A stretch of DNA of 64,000 nucleotides. Source: an uncultured Veillonellaceae bacterium. GTDB lineage: Bacteria > Bacillota > Negativicutes > Veillonellales > Veillonellaceae. How positions within the stretch are numbered: position 1 is the stretch's first letter; the number at the start of each line of letters is the position of its first letter. Location: NCBI GenBank assembly GCA_945867815.1, contig CAMBIX010000004.1:1-64000 (forward strand), given 5' to 3'. This document shows positions 28,919 to 37,861 of the stretch, piece after piece. Under the pieces are notes generated by a model, which ran no database searches, was not told the origin of the DNA, and saw nothing but the letters and a program-made list of their open reading frames with translations. Made by a program: the position numbers and the translations under genes.

Positions 28919-30207
28919 GCTGTCACCACGCCTTCTTTCATTACAATTTCACCATCAACAACCGTTAATTTAGCTTTGCCTGTCAAAGTCAAACCATCAA
29001 AGGGACTAGTTTTACCCTTTGTGTAAAATTTATTCCTATCAACTATCCAGCTTTCATCCGTACTAAAGACGGTAATATCTGCTGGTTTACCTACTTCTAA
29101 AACACCCGCATCAGTTAGGCCTAATAAACGTGCTGGGTTAGTACTCATCCGTTCTACAATTTGATCAATCGTAAGTACGCCCGGCTTATATACATTCGTA
29201 AGCACCGCACCTAAGGATGTTTCCAGACCACTAAACCCATTCGGTGCACAACAGAATTCTACGTCTTTTTCTTCAAAAGCATGGGGTGCATGGTCTGTTA
29301 TAATGGCATCAATCGTACCATCTTTTAAGCCTTCTAAAAGAGCCTGCCTATGGTCTTCTGACCGAATCGGTGGAGCCATCTTAAAGGCTGGATTATATTC
29401 ACGCAAGCATTCATCAGTAAAAGATAAGTGCTGCGCTGTTACTTCACAAGTAACAGGCAAGCCTTTTGCCTTAGCCCGTCGCACTTCTTCAACAGCATGT
29501 TTCGTACTAACATGAGCTACATGAAGATGAGCACCTGTCATTTCCGCTAATAAGATATCTCTGTCAACCGCCATATCTTCTGCTACAGCGGGGCGTCCAA
29601 TCACACCTAATTCATAAGACACAAGTCCTTCATGCATATGTCCTTCCTTACAAAGAGAGGTTTCTTCTGCATGGTCAATAACCATTTTATTAAACATGGA
29701 CGCATATTCCATAGCTCGCCGCATAAAAGCCGCATTCTGCACATAATGTCCATCATCAGAGAAGGCTACTATACCGGCCTGAGCCATGTCGCCCATTTCA
29801 GATAGTTCTTTACCTTCTAGCCCCTTACTAATGGCGCCAATAAATTCAACTTTAACGACACCTGTAAGTTCCGCCTGCTTTTTTAAGCCTCGTACAAGAG
29901 CCGCATTATCTACAACAGGTGTCGTATTAGCCATTGTTGCTACTCGCGTAAATCCGCCAGCGGCCGCTGCCTGTGTACCACTATGAAAATCTTCCTTAGA
30001 TTCCTGACCGGGTTCTCGCAAGTGGGTATGCATATCAATAAGGCCTGGCGCTACGATAAGCCCTGTCGCATCATACACATCAGCCCCATCAGCAGCTAAG
30101 TGCTGACCGATAGCCTTAATTAAACCATTTTCTACTAGTATATCCGCTACTTCATGTTGTCCCTTAGCTGGATTAACAATCGTTCCTCCCTTAATCAGCA
30201 AGCTCAC
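28915..30207 (-). CDS. pyrC: dihydroorotase
   Basis: About 430 aa, class I dihydroorotase. Metal ligands are in MHTHLREPGQ (about residues 58-67); TDHAPH (about 300-305) is the other signature, and the FSDDG segment precedes a metal His. It cyclises carbamoyl-aspartate to dihydroorotate. An ATG at 30222 is in frame, but it is part of the ATGGAGGTGA ribosome site itself. The GTG at 30207 lies 8 nt after GGAGG and gives MSLLIKGGTIVNP, so I choose it. It overlaps pyrB by 17 bp. Confidence 0.95.
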   Translation of the reverse strand: MSLLIKGGTIVNPAKGQHEVADILVENGLIKAIGQHLAADGADVYDATGLIVAPGLIDMHTHLREPGQESKEDFHSGTQAAAAGGFTRVATMANTTPVVDNAALVRGLKKQAELTGVVKVEFIGAISKGLEGKELSEMGDMAQAGIVAFSDDGHYVQNAAFMRRAMEYASMFNKMVIDHAEETSLCKEGHMHEGLVSYELGVIGRPAVAEDMAVDRDILLAEMTGAHLHVAHVSTKHAVEEVRRAKAKGLPVTCEVTAQHLSFTDECLREYNPAFKMAPPIRSEDHRQALLEGLKDGTIDAIITDHAPHAFEEKDVEFCCAPNGFSGLETSLGAVLTNVYKPGVLTIDQIVERMSTNPARLLGLTDAGVLEVGKPADITVFSTDESWIVDRNKFYTKGKTSPFDGLTLTGKAKLTVVDGEIVMKEGVVTA

Positions 30208-31144
30208 TGCCGTCACCTCCATGAATCGTTAAATATAAAACAGCCATACGAACAGACACGCCATTACGTACCTGTTCCTGAATCATTGATTCATCACTAT
30301 AAGCCACATCCGGCGCAATTTCTAGGCCTCGATTCATAGGGCCTGGATGAAGAATCATAACATCCTTCTTAGCTGCTTTTAAAACCTCTTTATTAATACC
30401 AAAGATTCGTGCATATTCACGATTGGTTGGATATAAGGCGGAATGAATTCGTTCTAGCTGAATACGAAGAACATTAACTACATCCGCCCCTTCTAAGGCT
30501 TCTCTTATATCATGATGTACGGTTACACCCATTTTTTCTAACTCTGGATATACCAGCGTCCGCGGCCCTACTAAATGGATATCTGCCCCCATCTTAGTCA
30601 TACCGTAAATATCAGAACGTGCCACCCGGCTATGCATAATATCCCCAGCAATAACTACCTTTAAGCCTTCCAAACTGCCCTTACGTTCTAAAATAGAATA
30701 CATATCAAGCAAAGCCTGTGTTGGATGTTCATGAGCTCCATCACCAGCATTAACTATAATAGGCTTAACGCATTTTGTTGCATACAAAGGAGCGCCTTCT
30801 GCTTTATGGCGCATAACAATAGCATCGGTCCCCATATAAGATACGGTCAATAACGTATCTCGAAAGCTTTCCCCTTTCACCATGGAGCTGCCACTCGGCG
30901 TAATATTAATTACATCCGCCCCTAAGTATTTACCAGCTAGTTCAAAGGAACTACGCGTCCGTGTACTCGGTTCCATAAATAAATTAACAATCGATTTGCC
31001 TTTTAGATAAGGTATTTTTTTATCATCAGATAAGACAACCTTCTTCATCTTTTTAGCAACGCGTAATATGAGTTCAATTTCCTCTTTGGACACATGCTCT
31101 AAGCCAAGCAAGCTGCGTCCCTTCAAATTAACTGTTCCCATCAT
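30191..31144 (-). CDS. pyrB: aspartate carbamoyltransferase catalytic subunit
   Basis: 317 aa. The carbamoyl-phosphate loop STRTRSSFE (about residues 59-67), HPTQALLD (about 140-147) and HPGPMNRGLEI (about 267-277) are all present. It forms carbamoyl-aspartate, the committed step. It is the first gene of the operon. No pyrI regulatory subunit is adjacent, as in Gram-positive types, consistent with leader control instead. Ribosome site AAGGAGG. Confidence 0.97.
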   Translation of the reverse strand: MMGTVNLKGRSLLGLEHVSKEEIELILRVAKKMKKVVLSDDKKIPYLKGKSIVNLFMEPSTRTRSSFELAGKYLGADVINITPSGSSMVKGESFRDTLLTVSYMGTDAIVMRHKAEGAPLYATKCVKPIIVNAGDGAHEHPTQALLDMYSILERKGSLEGLKVVIAGDIMHSRVARSDIYGMTKMGADIHLVGPRTLVYPELEKMGVTVHHDIREALEGADVVNVLRIQLERIHSALYPTNREYARIFGINKEVLKAAKKDVMILHPGPMNRGLEIAPDVAYSDESMIQEQVRNGVSVRMAVLYLTIHGGDGSELAD

Positions 31145-31171
31145 GACCTCCTTCTATGGACTAGGTGGTAT

Positions 31172-31205
31172 AAAAAAAAGACCCTTGCCGATGAGGCAAA
31201 GGTCT
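31172..31205 (-). terminator. attenuator terminator before pyrB
   Basis: On the minus strand AGACCTTTGCC pairs with GGCAAGGGTCT (31195-31205 / 31179-31189) and is followed by eight U, only 28 bp before the pyrB start. A strong terminator here means the operon is expressed only on readthrough. Confidence 0.9.
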
Positions 31206-31598
31206 AAGTAGACATGTTCATTACAAGCGATTTAGTTGTTTATTACAATAAGCCTAAACACGATGCATAATCATCTGACTTACTATAATAATCACAATCT
31301 ATCACTGTATCTATATATAATCGTCTATAGGTAAAACTGCCATTCATCATCAGCTTGTGGCATAACCATAGGACTAATTAAAACCTATCTTGTTAATTTA
31401 ATAAATGCTATAAGTCACTAACTTATGTCTTACCGCTCTACTCTTTTACCTATAAACTGTACCTACACATAGATACTAAATATATCGCTGTATTTTATTA
31501 TGCACATACTCGATGTGCCGTCTCCCTTACTAGCCTCTCGGGACTAACTTAAAAGGTATATAATTGGAATCTCCGGCTCACTGACCGTTCTACGATTC
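31206..31598 (-). ncRNA. pyr operon leader RNA
   Basis: About 390 nt between the transcription start (about 31598) and the attenuator terminator. It contains the PyrR-loop consensus (31532-31545) and a small hairpin GCACAT/ATGTGC just after it (31501-31517). The remaining roughly 300 nt are AT-rich with no ORF or motif I recognise. The leader is much longer than the usual PyrR attenuator. Confidence 0.6.
31532..31545 (-). promoter_or_regulatory. PyrR-binding loop
   Basis: The minus-strand RNA reads AGUCCCGAGAGGCU, an exact fit to the PyrR-binding consensus ARUCCNGNGAGGYU. In Firmicutes, PyrR with UMP stabilises this anti-antiterminator and causes termination. No pyrR gene is in the window. 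Confidence 0.88.
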
Positions 31599-31605
31599 TT
31601 TGTCT

Positions 31606-31634
31606 ATTCTACTCTATTTATACGTCCTCGTCAA
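31606..31634 (-). promoter_or_regulatory. promoter of the pyr operon
   Basis: -35 TTGACG (31629-31634), 17-bp spacer, -10 TAGAAT (31606-31611) on the minus strand, 460 bp upstream of pyrB. The stretch 31640-31865 beyond it is very AT-rich and holds nothing recognisable. Confidence 0.78.
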
Positions 31635-31868
31635 CAAGCACAAGTACTCACCATTTATAAATATACAATCTTATAAACATCAAATATCATCATGCTTACA
31701 TACACTTTATATAATATAGAGAGAATTGTCAATATATATATTTATGCACAATACCATATTATTTATACCATATAGATTTCTTTATTTTTATAAATGCCTC
31801 CTAGTCATAAGCAATCGCTAGTTTCTTATCACTTCCTATTTACTAGCTATATCCGCAAATTATACCTA

Positions 31869-31923
31869 TGTAGACAAAACAAGACCTGAAAAGTCTTTTA
31901 TCAGATGTCTTGTTTGCCTACAC
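31869..31923 (-). terminator. terminator of the flavodoxin gene
   Basis: On the minus strand a long stem with TGTAG...AACAAGAC...TCTG pairing with CAG...GTCTTGTT...CTACA, and a UUUUG run within the 3' arm. It lies about 15 bp after the flavodoxin stop. Confidence 0.75.
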
Positions 31924-31938
31924 AATCACCCATTTCCC

Positions 31939-32475
31939 TTAGAATTGCTCAGTATCCCTAGTTTCTAATTTACCCCGTACCGCCAGCATAAAAGCCTTAG
32001 CATTTGCCAAATCATTCGCATCCGGATGTGTCGCTGCCATCTGATGACGAGCATCTCTTTCAGCACTTTGCCCATGAGCATGGCCCTTAGGAAAAATTTT
32101 ATACATCATTTCAATAACTGCTGGGTCTACCTTGCCTTGACAATGAAATTCGCCCACTGGCTCCTGCCCCTTAGGCAATAAAGCCCTAGCCGCCGCCATC
32201 GTCTTCAAAGCATGGGGCATTTGTGGTGGTACACCTAAGGTAGCAAATAAAACAACCGTATCATTTTGCAGCCGGCTTAAATACTTTTGTGCTTCATTAT
32301 TAGCCGTCCCCTTATCCGCCCAAAAGCCCATACATACACAATCATAATTAGATAAATCGGCTGGTGCCTCTTTCATCGGAAGGCAGAGCGTACCTTCTGG
32401 CAAAACCTCTGTCATAGCCTGCGCTATTTTTTTAGTATTTCCTGTACGTGACGAATATAAAACGATGTATTTCAT
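31939..32475 (-). CDS. flavodoxin family protein
   Basis: 178 aa. The FMN phosphate loop SSRTGNTKKIA (residues about 8-18) and an aromatic-rich GFWADKG loop (about 50-56) fit a flavodoxin-like fold. The C-terminal region (MYKIFPKGHAHGQSAERDARHQ) is an extra helical part not found in short electron-carrier flavodoxins. It may act as a small redox partner or a flavodoxin domain for a specific reductase, and could accept electrons from PFOR; this is inference. Single gene with its own terminator. Confidence 0.82.
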   Translation of the reverse strand: MKYIVLYSSRTGNTKKIAQAMTEVLPEGTLCLPMKEAPADLSNYDCVCMGFWADKGTANNEAQKYLSRLQNDTVVLFATLGVPPQMPHALKTMAAARALLPKGQEPVGEFHCQGKVDPAVIEMMYKIFPKGHAHGQSAERDARHQMAATHPDANDLANAKAFMLAVRGKLETRDTEQF

Positions 32476-32540
32476 AAGTCTATCTCCTAATCTATTTTCT
32501 ACCTATATCTATCTCTGCTCCTACCTTATCCTAAAAAAAA

Positions 32541-32579
32541 CCGTCTGTTCGTGATAGCTATCACGAACAGACGGCTAAA
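32541..32579 (-). terminator. terminator with a 34-bp perfect palindrome
   Basis: 32541-32574 is a perfect palindrome (half-site CCGTCTGTTCGTGATAG, 17 bp) with no unpaired loop, followed on the minus strand by eight U. It terminates the secreted-protein gene. Confidence 0.93.
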
Positions 32580-32590
32580 AAGGCTAACCC

Positions 32591-34390
32591 CTATTCACCT
32601 TCTTTAGTCACTGGTATTTCCTGACTAAATGGAGTATTAGCTTGCGAAGCTTGACTCGTTGACGGACTAGCTGTTGTACTTACCGTCGTACTAGTGCTAG
32701 TCGTAACCTGCTTATTATCAGACTTATTTTCTTTTTTCTGACTTTCTTTCTTTTGTTTTCCTTCCGTTTTAGCTGTGCTTACAGACGTAGCCTTCGCTGT
32801 CGGAACACTTATAGTAATCCCCAGCCCCTGCGCAGGAGAAGCTGTTGAAGCACTTGGTAAGGCAATATCAACTGTCCCCGGCTGATTTTGTGCCACTGTC
32901 GGCACCATACCTGGTGCTACGGCTGCCGCAGCCTGTGACCAAGCCGCTGATTGCGCCTGTAATTTTTTCAAGGCTTCGGCCGACTCTTGACTTAAGGCAT
33001 GATTTTCTGCCTGTACCGCACTAGTACTATGACTCGTTGATGTTTCCGATGTGGCCGTCACTGGTAACTGCGTCTTTGGTGCTGCTACAGTACTCGTCGC
33101 CAGCTTAGCTGCCTGTGCTGGATAGAACAAGAACTTAATTGGCAAATTAGACGCCCCTGCTGGCATAAAGGAAATAACCAAATCATGTCCTGCCTGATAG
33201 GTTCCTAGATACTGTGTATCATAAATCGTACCATCACCAAGACTTTCATTACCATTATTAGGCACATTATAAATCGTATTAGTCAAACCATCAGATAACA
33301 TAAAGGAACCTGCATAAGATCCACCTTGCGGATTAAAAAATACATCGTACTTATCCGTACCTTCTGTATGCATAACCACTTGATAAGACACGCCATAATT
33401 ACCCTTATCTGTCAAATTTTGATTAGACAATTCGTCACGGCCCATCAAGAACGGGTCTTCTCGGTCATTACCAAGCTCAATAAAGGCGCCCCCATCAGCG
33501 GGGTCATAAGTCTGCGTTACCTGCAATTGCCGACGAGCCCCGAAATAAGTACCCCGCAAGGCCACATCATCCATAGATAAAGGCGTAGCAATCTGCGCAT
33601 AAGTCATAGGATCTGCATTCTTAGGCATCATTAATACCTTAATGCCTACTGGTTCATTACTATAGAAATCAATTAAACCAGAAAAAAGTTCGTCTTGTTG
33701 CACATCAACTGTATTAAGCGCCTTAAAAATCGTTGTTTGTGCTCCTGGTGCCAGTGTTAAAGCGTAACCACCAATCCCTGGCAATTGAGGTGTTGCGACT
33801 TGACTCGTTGCCTTTTTATTTTTATCTTTTTTCTTATCTGTCTGTACAGGTGTCGCATCGGTATACCCTATCACACCTGGCGTAACATTTGTCTGTGCTG
33901 GTACCCATGTGTCAGGCAACTGATATCCCGCAGCTTGAAAAGAACGTGCTTCTTGTACAGGCCGGCGCCATGGCGTTGTTGACGTAGCTGGCATTTCTAA
34001 TTCCTTACGAGACAATTGGCTGCCCACAGCAAAGTAATCGGTACTTGGCGTCGCCATAATTTCTCGTTGAATCTGTACCGTCGCTGGCCCTTTACCTGTA
34101 TTTTGCATCACAACAGCAATTTTTTGGTCAGTACCTGTATTATTTACATGATAAAAATAAACACGGCCCTGCCCCTGTATGGTACCTGATGCTAGTATTC
34201 CACTCTGTGTTACATACTCTGGGCTATCAGAGAAGAGCAAGGTATCCTTTTCGCCCGTTTCTACTGCTGGCATAGCCGAAAAATTCTGCGTCTGCCAATT
34301 AACAGTCGGCGCAGCCCAGGCCATACTTGTCATCCATACAGAAAGCGCTGCCCCTAAGAGAGCCTTGCGCCATAGTTTTCTTTGTCTCAC
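32591..34390 (-). CDS. secreted protein with a long low-complexity tail, unknown function
   Basis: 599 aa, GTG start at 34390 with AAGAAGG six bases upstream. A signal peptide is clear (basic start RQRKLWRKALLG, hydrophobic core, cleavage after MAWA). Residues about 30-420 look globular and beta-rich, with segments such as GRVYFYHVNNTGTDQKIAV. The C-terminal 170 residues are rich in S, T, A, Q and K, with SKKENKSDNKQVTTSTST-like runs. No anchor motif, SLH domain or membrane segment is seen. It is probably periplasmic or surface exposed. It follows whiA by 88 bp on the same strand. I do not recognise the family. Confidence 0.75.
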   Translation of the reverse strand: MRQRKLWRKALLGAALSVWMTSMAWAAPTVNWQTQNFSAMPAVETGEKDTLLFSDSPEYVTQSGILASGTIQGQGRVYFYHVNNTGTDQKIAVVMQNTGKGPATVQIQREIMATPSTDYFAVGSQLSRKELEMPATSTTPWRRPVQEARSFQAAGYQLPDTWVPAQTNVTPGVIGYTDATPVQTDKKKDKNKKATSQVATPQLPGIGGYALTLAPGAQTTIFKALNTVDVQQDELFSGLIDFYSNEPVGIKVLMMPKNADPMTYAQIATPLSMDDVALRGTYFGARRQLQVTQTYDPADGGAFIELGNDREDPFLMGRDELSNQNLTDKGNYGVSYQVVMHTEGTDKYDVFFNPQGGSYAGSFMLSDGLTNTIYNVPNNGNESLGDGTIYDTQYLGTYQAGHDLVISFMPAGASNLPIKFLFYPAQAAKLATSTVAAPKTQLPVTATSETSTSHSTSAVQAENHALSQESAEALKKLQAQSAAWSQAAAAVAPGMVPTVAQNQPGTVDIALPSASTASPAQGLGITISVPTAKATSVSTAKTEGKQKKESQKKENKSDNKQVTTSTSTTVSTTASPSTSQASQANTPFSQEIPVTKEGE

Positions 34391-34478
34391 GTTATACCTT
34401 CTTTAAATATACTTATCTATCTAACACTATTTATATCCTGTTTTCTGTCAACATACTGGACAAGAAACAACTTATATA

Positions 34479-35423
34479 TTATACCACGTCTAACCCATCT
34501 GGTTCAAAAGAAAGGGCTAATTTCTCTAATTTACGAAAGCGATGAGCCAGCCCCGACTTAGTAATGCCCATATCTAAGTGCTCCACTAATTCCTGCATCG
34601 TCGCATCTGGGTAACGCTGCCTTATCTGAGCCGCTTCCTGTAATTTAGGCGTCAATTGACTCAATGGCTGGTGGCGAGCAATAATCCGTACACATTCCAA
34701 CTGCCTAACCGCTGCATTAACAGCCTTCTGAAGATTGGCGGTCTCGCAATTAACTTGTCGATTAATGCGGTTACGAACGCCTTTCACAATACGGACATTC
34801 TCAAAATCCATTACAGCTGAGCCGGCCCCCATAACCTGCAGGCAATTCGTTACCGCATCGCCTTCTTTTAAATAAACTACATAATGTTCCTTGCGTTCTG
34901 TTAATCCCGCCTTACTGTGAAAACTTTTTAACACCGCTAGTATTTGCTCAGCAAAGGACCGCTGGCTTGTCATAAATTCCAAATGATAGTCACTTTCTGG
35001 TCGATTAACAGAGCCTCCACCTAAAAAAGCACCGCGCAAAAAAGCGCGGCCTTCTTCCATCTTTTTTGTTAATCCCAGCCAAGGTTCTGCATCTAAGGGC
35101 CATAGTCGGAGCACCTCTAAGACCTCCTTTGTCTCCTTAGAAGACTGCAAACTAACCGTATAGGTATTCTTCTTACGCAGGCGCAGGCCCTTACGGACCG
35201 ATGTAGCCATAACTAGCGAAGGAAACTGCTGCCTTAATAAAAACAGAGCCCTCCTTGCTACCGCATTATTAGTCGTTACTAAATTAAGACCAACTCGATC
35301 TTTCATGCCAAGCACAAGAGAAGCAGCACCTCGTAAAATAGCAGACAACTCAATTTGTGCCACTCGATCTGTCGCCACCTCATATTGACATAATTCATTT
35401 TTTACATCTTCTGCAAAAGACAC
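34479..35423 (-). CDS. whiA: DNA-binding protein WhiA
   Basis: 314 aa, the usual length. It joins a LAGLIDADG-like N-terminal domain (GAFLGGGSVNRPESDYHLEF, about residues 130-149) to a C-terminal helix-turn-helix (MQELVEHLDMGITKSGLAHRFRKLEKLA). In Bacillus, WhiA affects chromosome segregation and division; in actinobacteria it controls sporulation septation. The GTG start at 35423 is supported by GAGG 7 nt upstream. Third gene of the rapZ-yvcK-whiA cluster conserved across Firmicutes. Confidence 0.95.
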   Translation of the reverse strand: MSFAEDVKNELCQYEVATDRVAQIELSAILRGAASLVLGMKDRVGLNLVTTNNAVARRALFLLRQQFPSLVMATSVRKGLRLRKKNTYTVSLQSSKETKEVLEVLRLWPLDAEPWLGLTKKMEEGRAFLRGAFLGGGSVNRPESDYHLEFMTSQRSFAEQILAVLKSFHSKAGLTERKEHYVVYLKEGDAVTNCLQVMGAGSAVMDFENVRIVKGVRNRINRQVNCETANLQKAVNAAVRQLECVRIIARHQPLSQLTPKLQEAAQIRQRYPDATMQELVEHLDMGITKSGLAHRFRKLEKLALSFEPDGLDVV

Positions 35424-35435
35424 CTGACTACCTCA

Positions 35436-36785
35436 TTAATGATCCTTACGATTTAAATAATACTCCAAAATATGGGGCTCAATATCCGTCTGTAGGGCAT
35501 AAATCATATCCATAACCACCTTGCCTAGTCGTTGTGGATTGTGAGCCGCCTTACCTGACTCATCAGCTACCATAGCCCGTACTGTACGAACCCCCATCTG
35601 CGTTAATCGCTCCGTATCCACAAAAACAGGTTCCGCGCTCGCCTTACGATAAGCTTCCACCGTTTCTTCAGATAAAGAACTGTCATTTACCAGTATCATA
35701 TTAACTAGGCCCTCTCCTGCATGGTCAATAATAGCCTGTACATGGTCAGCTGCCGTATAGCCATCCGTTTCCCCTGGCTGCGTCATTACATTACAAATAT
35801 AAAGCTTCATAGCCTTACTAGCCTTAATATGCTCAGCAATTTTATCGACTAATAGATTGGGCATAATACTCGTGTATAGACTGCCTGGACCTAAGATAAT
35901 CGCATCCGCTTCATCTATTGCCTGTAAAGCCCTTCCCTCTGCCTTAGGCGCCTTAGGTTCGGTAAATACCCGCTTAATCTTTTTACCAGACTCTGGAATA
36001 TGACTTTCCCCCATAATACGGCTACCATCTTCCATTTCAGCACCTAGTTTTACCTTTTCTGTCGATGAAGGAATCACACGACCGCGCACCTTCAAAATCT
36101 TACTAGCTGCTTCCAAGGCCTTCTCTACATCCTGATCAAGTATCTGCGTTAACGCCGTCAAAAACAAATTACCAAAACTATGGCCTGCTAGATTGCCTGT
36201 ACCACTAAAACGATACTGAAACAGCTCTTCCATAAGACCTTCCTTTTCAGCTAAGGCTACCAAGCAATTTCTAAGATCTCCAGGGGCAATAATATCATAG
36301 TCTTCTCTCAAGCGACCAGACGATCCACCATCGTCGGCTACAGTGACAATAGCCGTCAAATTAGCTGTCCGATTTTTTAAACCGCGTAACAAGGTAGATA
36401 AGCCTGTACCACCACCAATAACAACCACTTTAGGACCCTGGCCTAGCCGCATATTTTGAAAAATATAATCGCCTAATTGTCCTTCGCCCTGCGGTAAAAT
36501 GGCTGTAATAATGGTTTTAATAACCTTCTTAGCCCCCCAGAGCATGCAAATAGCTCCTAGAAATATAACTATCAAACCGATAGAGGCAATCATCGTGTAA
36601 TTATAAGAACCTGTTTGTTCATAAATGAACTCTAAAAATTCATCTTCCAAAAAAGCCAGCCACTGATAATTCATCATCAAAGCAGCGCCAGCCACTAACA
36701 AGATAACGCCTATAGCGAACAGGAAGAGCCACCGTTTAATACGAAGTCCCGGCGCAAACCACCGAAACCATTTCATTCTCCACAT
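35436..36785 (-). CDS. yvcK: YvcK/GlmR, UDP-sugar-binding metabolic regulator
   Basis: 449 aa. Two N-terminal membrane segments (WLFLFAIGVILLVAGAALMM, about 19-38, and a second at about 65-85) precede the CofD/YvcK fold, which opens with VVVIGGGTGLSTLLRGLKN (about 120-138). DDGGSSGRLR (about 151-160) is the conserved substrate segment and LGPGSLYTSIMPNLL follows near 296. In Bacillus, GlmR binds UDP-GlcNAc and stimulates GlmS. The N-terminal membrane anchor is an extra over the Bacillus protein. Between rapZ and whiA, with 15- and 12-bp gaps. Confidence 0.93.
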   Translation of the reverse strand: MWRMKWFRWFAPGLRIKRWLFLFAIGVILLVAGAALMMNYQWLAFLEDEFLEFIYEQTGSYNYTMIASIGLIVIFLGAICMLWGAKKVIKTIITAILPQGEGQLGDYIFQNMRLGQGPKVVVIGGGTGLSTLLRGLKNRTANLTAIVTVADDGGSSGRLREDYDIIAPGDLRNCLVALAEKEGLMEELFQYRFSGTGNLAGHSFGNLFLTALTQILDQDVEKALEAASKILKVRGRVIPSSTEKVKLGAEMEDGSRIMGESHIPESGKKIKRVFTEPKAPKAEGRALQAIDEADAIILGPGSLYTSIMPNLLVDKIAEHIKASKAMKLYICNVMTQPGETDGYTAADHVQAIIDHAGEGLVNMILVNDSSLSEETVEAYRKASAEPVFVDTERLTQMGVRTVRAMVADESGKAAHNPQRLGKVVMDMIYALQTDIEPHILEYYLNRKDH

Positions 36786-36799
36786 ATACTCACCTGTTC

Positions 36800-37822
36800 C
36801 TACGCTTTCGTCTTACCATTCACAGTAACTTGTACCTCTTTTTGTTGCTTGTCTCCTACTGCAAGCTCGTCTTCAACCGTTGTTTTATCTGATTTGTCAG
36901 AAGATGAAGCAGCTAAAACCTGCCCCTTTCGCGGGTCGCAGTCCTCTTCAACTGTATTTTTCATCATATCTCGATGTTCAATAGATACCGTTAATCCCTG
37001 CTCTTGTAAATGCTTATACAAGGCTTCGGCCATGGCTACGCTCCTATGCATACCGCCCGTACAACCTACAGCTACTACAAATTGACTTTTCCCTTCCTTT
37101 TCATAATTAGGAATTAAAAAGTCTATAGTCGAAAAATAATGCTTTTCAAACTCTGCCGTCAAAGGGAAGGAATGAATATAATCATTGACTACCTTTACCC
37201 GACCTGTTTTATGCCGATACTCTGGAATATAGTAAGGATTAGGCAAAAAGCGCACATCCCATATCATATCTGCATCAAGAGGCAGTCCATATTTAAAACC
37301 AAAACTAACAACTGTAATAGATAATCCCTGCCGGCGTTCTACTTCCAAGAACTTAGTCTTAAGATAGGACTTAAGACCAGCTGTCTTCATATCCGTCGTA
37401 TCAATAATATAATCGGCTTGGCTACGAATGGATTCTAGTAAATCACGTTCTTTTGCAATGCCTGTTGTAATGCGACCATTAGGTGCCAAAGGATGGCTGC
37501 GGCGCGACTCCTTATAGCGACGAATCAAGGTCTCATCTGAGGCATCCATAAAGATAACTTCATAAGGCACCTGCATATCTTCTAACTGGCGCAAGGCCCC
37601 TGACAAGGCATCAAAAAACTCTCCACCTCGAATATCTACCACCAAGGCTACATGGCTAACTCGTTCACCGCCCTGTCGACACAATTCACTAAACTTAGGA
37701 ATTAGAACGGGTGGCAGGTTATCAACGCAAAAATACCCCATATCCTCTAAGGCCTGCATAACCTGCGTCTTACCTGCCCCAGACATACCTGTTACAATTA
37801 ACAACCGAAATGCCGTATCCAT
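36800..37822 (-). CDS. rapZ: RapZ/YvcJ nucleotide-binding protein
   Basis: About 340 aa. Walker A TGMSGAGKTQ (about residues 11-20), the family's VDNLPP and HPL...RRSHPL segments, and C-terminal VGCTGGMHRSVAMAEAL (about 257-273) are present. An additional charged tail of about 55 residues follows and is not part of the core. In E. coli RapZ senses glucosamine-6-phosphate and guides RNase E; in Gram-positives it binds GTP. The frame from 37840 starts inside the ribosome site (AAGGAG), so the ATG at 37822 is used. First of the rapZ-yvcK-whiA trio. Confidence 0.93.
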   Translation of the reverse strand: MDTAFRLLIVTGMSGAGKTQVMQALEDMGYFCVDNLPPVLIPKFSELCRQGGERVSHVALVVDIRGGEFFDALSGALRQLEDMQVPYEVIFMDASDETLIRRYKESRRSHPLAPNGRITTGIAKERDLLESIRSQADYIIDTTDMKTAGLKSYLKTKFLEVERRQGLSITVVSFGFKYGLPLDADMIWDVRFLPNPYYIPEYRHKTGRVKVVNDYIHSFPLTAEFEKHYFSTIDFLIPNYEKEGKSQFVVAVGCTGGMHRSVAMAEALYKHLQEQGLTVSIEHRDMMKNTVEEDCDPRKGQVLAASSSDKSDKTTVEDELAVGDKQQKEVQVTVNGKTKA

Positions 37823-37861
37823 ACCTGCTCCTTTTTTCACTCGTTATATTAAATAGGGTCT

